Assembly (NCBI RefSeq): GCF_016219575.1
Contig: NZ_JACRMG010000009.1
Coordinates: 806,001 to 870,000 of the forward strand
Source of the DNA: Bradyrhizobium sp.
GTDB lineage: Bacteria; Pseudomonadota; Alphaproteobacteria; Rhizobiales; Xanthobacteraceae
Reading direction: 5' to 3'
DNA: 64,000 bases
Part shown: piece after piece, positions 62,086 to 64,000 of the stretch
Layout: each line of letters opens with the position of its first letter
How positions within the stretch are numbered: the stretch's first letter is position 1
The notes under the pieces: model-generated
The model's input: the letters and a program-made list of their open reading frames with translations, nothing else
The model's database searches: none
What the model was told of the DNA's origin: nothing
Translations under genes and position numbers: made by a program

Positions 62086-63075
62086 ATGGCGTCCAACAAG
62101 AAGAAGATTTTCATCACGGAGTCGTTCTCGCAGGCCGGCCGGGTACTTCTCGGCGAACGCGACGACATCGAGATGGTCGAATTCCCCAACATGATTTCGG
62201 CCGGTGATTTCCAGGCGAAGCTGCGCGAGCACGCCCCGGTTCACGGCGTGGCACTCGGCGCTACCCGCTTCGGCGAGACCGAGCTCGAGGCATCCGGCGA
62301 CATGAAGGTGGTGACGCGCATCGGTGTCGGCTTCGACGCCGTCGACATTCCGGCGCTGAGCAAACGCAAGGTGCCGCTGATGGTGGCGGGCACCGCCAAC
62401 TCACCGTCGGTCGCCGAGCAGGCGCTGTTCATGATGCTGACGCTCGCCAAGCGCGCGAGCGAGATGGATTCCATCGTCAAGGACAACAAGTGGTCCGCCC
62501 GGCTTGGCGCATTGCCCTACGATCTCTTTGGCAAGACCGTGCTGATCGTGGGCTTCGGCCGTATCGGCACCCGCACCGCCAAGCGCTGCCTTGCCATGGA
62601 AATGAATGTCCTGATCTACGATCCCTACAAATCTGCGGTCGACATCAAGGCCGCAGGCTGTGAGCCTGTCGCCGATCTCGACGCAGCCCTGCCGCGTGCC
62701 GACTTCGTCAGCATCCATTGCCCGAAGAATCCTGAAACGGTCGGGATGTTCAGCGCGGCACGGATCAGGTTGATGAAGCCGACCGCCTATCTCGTCAACA
62801 CCGCCCGCGGCGGCATCATCGACGAGAAGGCGCTGCACCAGGCTCTGGTGTCGAAGAAACTCGCCGGCGCCGGCCTCGACGTGTTCGAGCAGGAGCCGCC
62901 GCCGGCCGACAATCCCTTGCTTGCCTTGCAGAACGTCATCACGGCGCCGCATGTCGCCGGCGTGACGCGGGAGGCGGTCGATCGCATGAGCGAGCAGACC
63001 GCGCGCAACATCCTCAGCGCGCTCGACGGCACGCCGATCCGGGCGAACGTGATCAATCAGGACGTGCTCGGCTGA
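62086..63075 (+). CDS. D-2-hydroxyacid dehydrogenase family protein (SerA-like)
   Basis: 329 residues. The NAD-binding glycine motif is VLIVGFGRIGTRTAKRCLA (about 152-170), and the catalytic Arg, Glu and His lie in LVNTARGGIIDEKAL, DVFEQEPPPADNPLL and the ITAPHVAGVTREAVD segment. The N-terminal catalytic half opens KKIFITESFSQAGRVLLGERDDIEMVEFPN. No C-terminal ACT domain, so not a feedback-regulated SerA. Within the ABC operon (30 nt after the ATPase gene), a catabolic role on a 2-hydroxy or 2-keto acid is more likely than serine synthesis. Confidence 0.92.
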   Translation: MASNKKKIFITESFSQAGRVLLGERDDIEMVEFPNMISAGDFQAKLREHAPVHGVALGATRFGETELEASGDMKVVTRIGVGFDAVDIPALSKRKVPLMVAGTANSPSVAEQALFMMLTLAKRASEMDSIVKDNKWSARLGALPYDLFGKTVLIVGFGRIGTRTAKRCLAMEMNVLIYDPYKSAVDIKAAGCEPVADLDAALPRADFVSIHCPKNPETVGMFSAARIRLMKPTAYLVNTARGGIIDEKALHQALVSKKLAGAGLDVFEQEPPPADNPLLALQNVITAPHVAGVTREAVDRMSEQTARNILSALDGTPIRANVINQDVLG

Positions 63076-63092
63076 TCGTTTTTCGCGGACCA

Positions 63093-63115
63093 GCGCCCGG
63101 CGGCTCGCCGGGCGC
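63093..63115 (+). terminator. Perfect 10-bp hairpin between dehydrogenase and amidase genes
   Basis: gcgcccggcg (63093-63102) pairs with cgccgggcgc (63106-63115) around a gct loop, preceded by tcgtttttcgc and not followed by T residues. It lies 23 nt before the amidase ATG. It may attenuate transcription into the amidase gene or stabilise the upstream mRNA. Confidence 0.5.
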
Positions 63116-63137
63116 CTTGCATTGAAACGGGTGTTCC

Positions 63138-64000
63138 ATGGCCTTCAAGGAATTCGGCAAGCATGACGCGGTCGGCCTCGCCGACCTCGTGCGCAGGAAG
63201 CAGGTCAGCGCGCAGGAACTGCTCGATGAGGCGATCGCCCGCACCGCAAAGGTGGACCCCCAGATCAACGCCGTCGTGGTCAAGCACTACGACTATGCGA
63301 AGAAGCAGGTCGACAAGGGCCTCCCCGATGGCCCCTTCACCGGAGTACCGTTCCTGCTGAAGGATCTCGACCTGCTGCAGGGCACGATCACCACTTTCGG
63401 CGCCAGCATCTATCGCAACAACGTCGCCGACCATAGCGGTACCCTCGCCCAGCGCTTTCTCGATACCGGCGTTGCGATCTTCGGCAAGAGCGCCAGTCCG
63501 GAATTCGGACTGATGCCGACCACGGAATCGCGGCTGTTCGGCGCGACCCGCAATCCCTGGAATCTCGCGCATTCTTCCGGCGGGTCGTCGGGCGGCGCGG
63601 CGGCGGCCGTTGCGGCGCGCATCCTGCCGATGGCGCATGCCAGCGACGGCGGCGGCTCGATCCGTATCCCCGCTTCCGCTTCCGGCGTGTTCGGCCTGAA
63701 GCCGACCCGCGCGCGCAATCCGCTCGGGCCCGACCGCGGCGAAGGCTGGGGCGGCTTCTCCTGCGGCCACGTCGTGAGCATCAGCGTGCGCGACAGCGCG
63801 GTCATGATGGATGCCGTGCACGGCCCCGAGACCACGAGCCTCTATGTCGCGCCGCCGCCGGAGCGGCCGTTCTCGCAGGAAGTCGGCCGCGATCCCGGCC
63901 GCCTGCGCATCGCCTTCACCGACCGCTCGCCGCATGGCGAGGCCATCGACCCCGAAGTCGCCGCTGCCGTGCGTGACGTCGCCGCGATGCTGGGCAAGCT
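63138..64000 (+). CDS. Amidase signature family enzyme (NylA-like; 3' end outside window)
   Basis: 287 residues before the window ends; full members are about 460-500. The Ser-cisSer-Lys triad is visible: K75 in PFLLKDLDLL, cis-Ser S150 in GGSSGGAAAAVAA, and nucleophile S174 in ASDGGGSIRIPASASGVFGLKPTRAR. Substitution details resemble the 6-aminohexanoate-cyclic-dimer hydrolase branch. It hydrolyses carboxamides to acid and ammonia. Its place after the transporter and dehydrogenase suggests it acts on the imported compound. Nitrile hydratase is 28 kb away, so a joint nitrile-degradation path is possible but not linked by operon. Confidence 0.93.
   Translation, partial: MAFKEFGKHDAVGLADLVRRKQVSAQELLDEAIARTAKVDPQINAVVVKHYDYAKKQVDKGLPDGPFTGVPFLLKDLDLLQGTITTFGASIYRNNVADHSGTLAQRFLDTGVAIFGKSASPEFGLMPTTESRLFGATRNPWNLAHSSGGSSGGAAAAVAARILPMAHASDGGGSIRIPASASGVFGLKPTRARNPLGPDRGEGWGGFSCGHVVSISVRDSAVMMDAVHGPETTSLYVAPPPERPFSQEVGRDPGRLRIAFTDRSPHGEAIDPEVAAAVRDVAAMLGK

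Overview
The window is a high-GC, gene-dense stretch of an alphaproteobacterial chromosome. Gene content and order point to the Bradyrhizobium / Rhodopseudomonas group (Nitrobacteraceae): the block dusB-ntrB-ntrC-ntrY-ntrX-hfq-hflX, the run pcm-tolC-popZ-valS, fused ispDF next to cinA, and several palindromic intergenic repeats of the type scattered through Bradyrhizobium genomes. The species call is inference from gene order and repeat style, not from a search.

Layout. 1-6.4 kb: the 3' part of an RND efflux pump gene, a DTW-domain tRNA modification enzyme, tRNA-Cys, two small proteins, a sorbosone-dehydrogenase-like protein and tRNA-Asn. 6.5-16.4 kb: a PCMT-like methyltransferase, a TolC-type outer membrane channel, PopZ, valyl-tRNA synthetase, a VOC protein, a frameshifted methyltransferase, 3-methyladenine glycosylase, lipoyl synthase and a COQ10/START protein. 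16.4-20.2 kb (minus strand): an LTXXQ periplasmic protein, a membrane protein, CinA and IspDF. 20.4-29.9 kb: dusB, two nitrogen two-component systems, hfq and hflX. 30-34 kb: TSUP permease, MazG, QueC, a YdhR-like protein and a membrane class III cyclase.

34-42 kb: a cobalt-type nitrile hydratase operon (alpha, beta, accessory; minus strand), a barrel-like envelope protein, enoyl-CoA hydratase, a fatty acyl-CoA synthetase, a BBP7-like outer membrane protein flanked by a short direct repeat, an XRE regulator with a DUF2975 membrane partner, and a lipoprotein. 42-51 kb: a minus-strand housekeeping run (MBL hydrolase, TatD, MetRS, DNA polymerase III delta', thymidylate kinase, D,D-carboxypeptidase), an alpha/beta hydrolase and RlpA. 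51-57 kb: a sparse region with two very short predicted membrane peptides, tRNA-Ser(UGA), small unknown proteins, a DsbA-like thioredoxin, a second cyclase, a PilZ protein and a second LTXXQ protein. 57.6-64 kb: a plus-strand catabolic operon with a Tat-exported solute-binding protein, two permeases, a MalK-type ATPase, a D-2-hydroxyacid dehydrogenase and an amidase cut off by the window end.

Most of the window is ordinary core genome. The less ordinary items are a histone-H1-like lysine-rich N-terminal extension on methionyl-tRNA synthetase, an NtrX that lacks the GAFTGA loop, a poly-His tail on nitrile hydratase alpha, the direct repeat of the xre 3' end around an outer membrane protein gene, tandem stem-loops inside the ABC operon, a large folded repeat upstream of dsbA, and two unannotated-type membrane micro-ORFs. 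I saw no CRISPR array, IS element, integrase or phage gene, and no new multi-gene system that the sequence alone would justify claiming.
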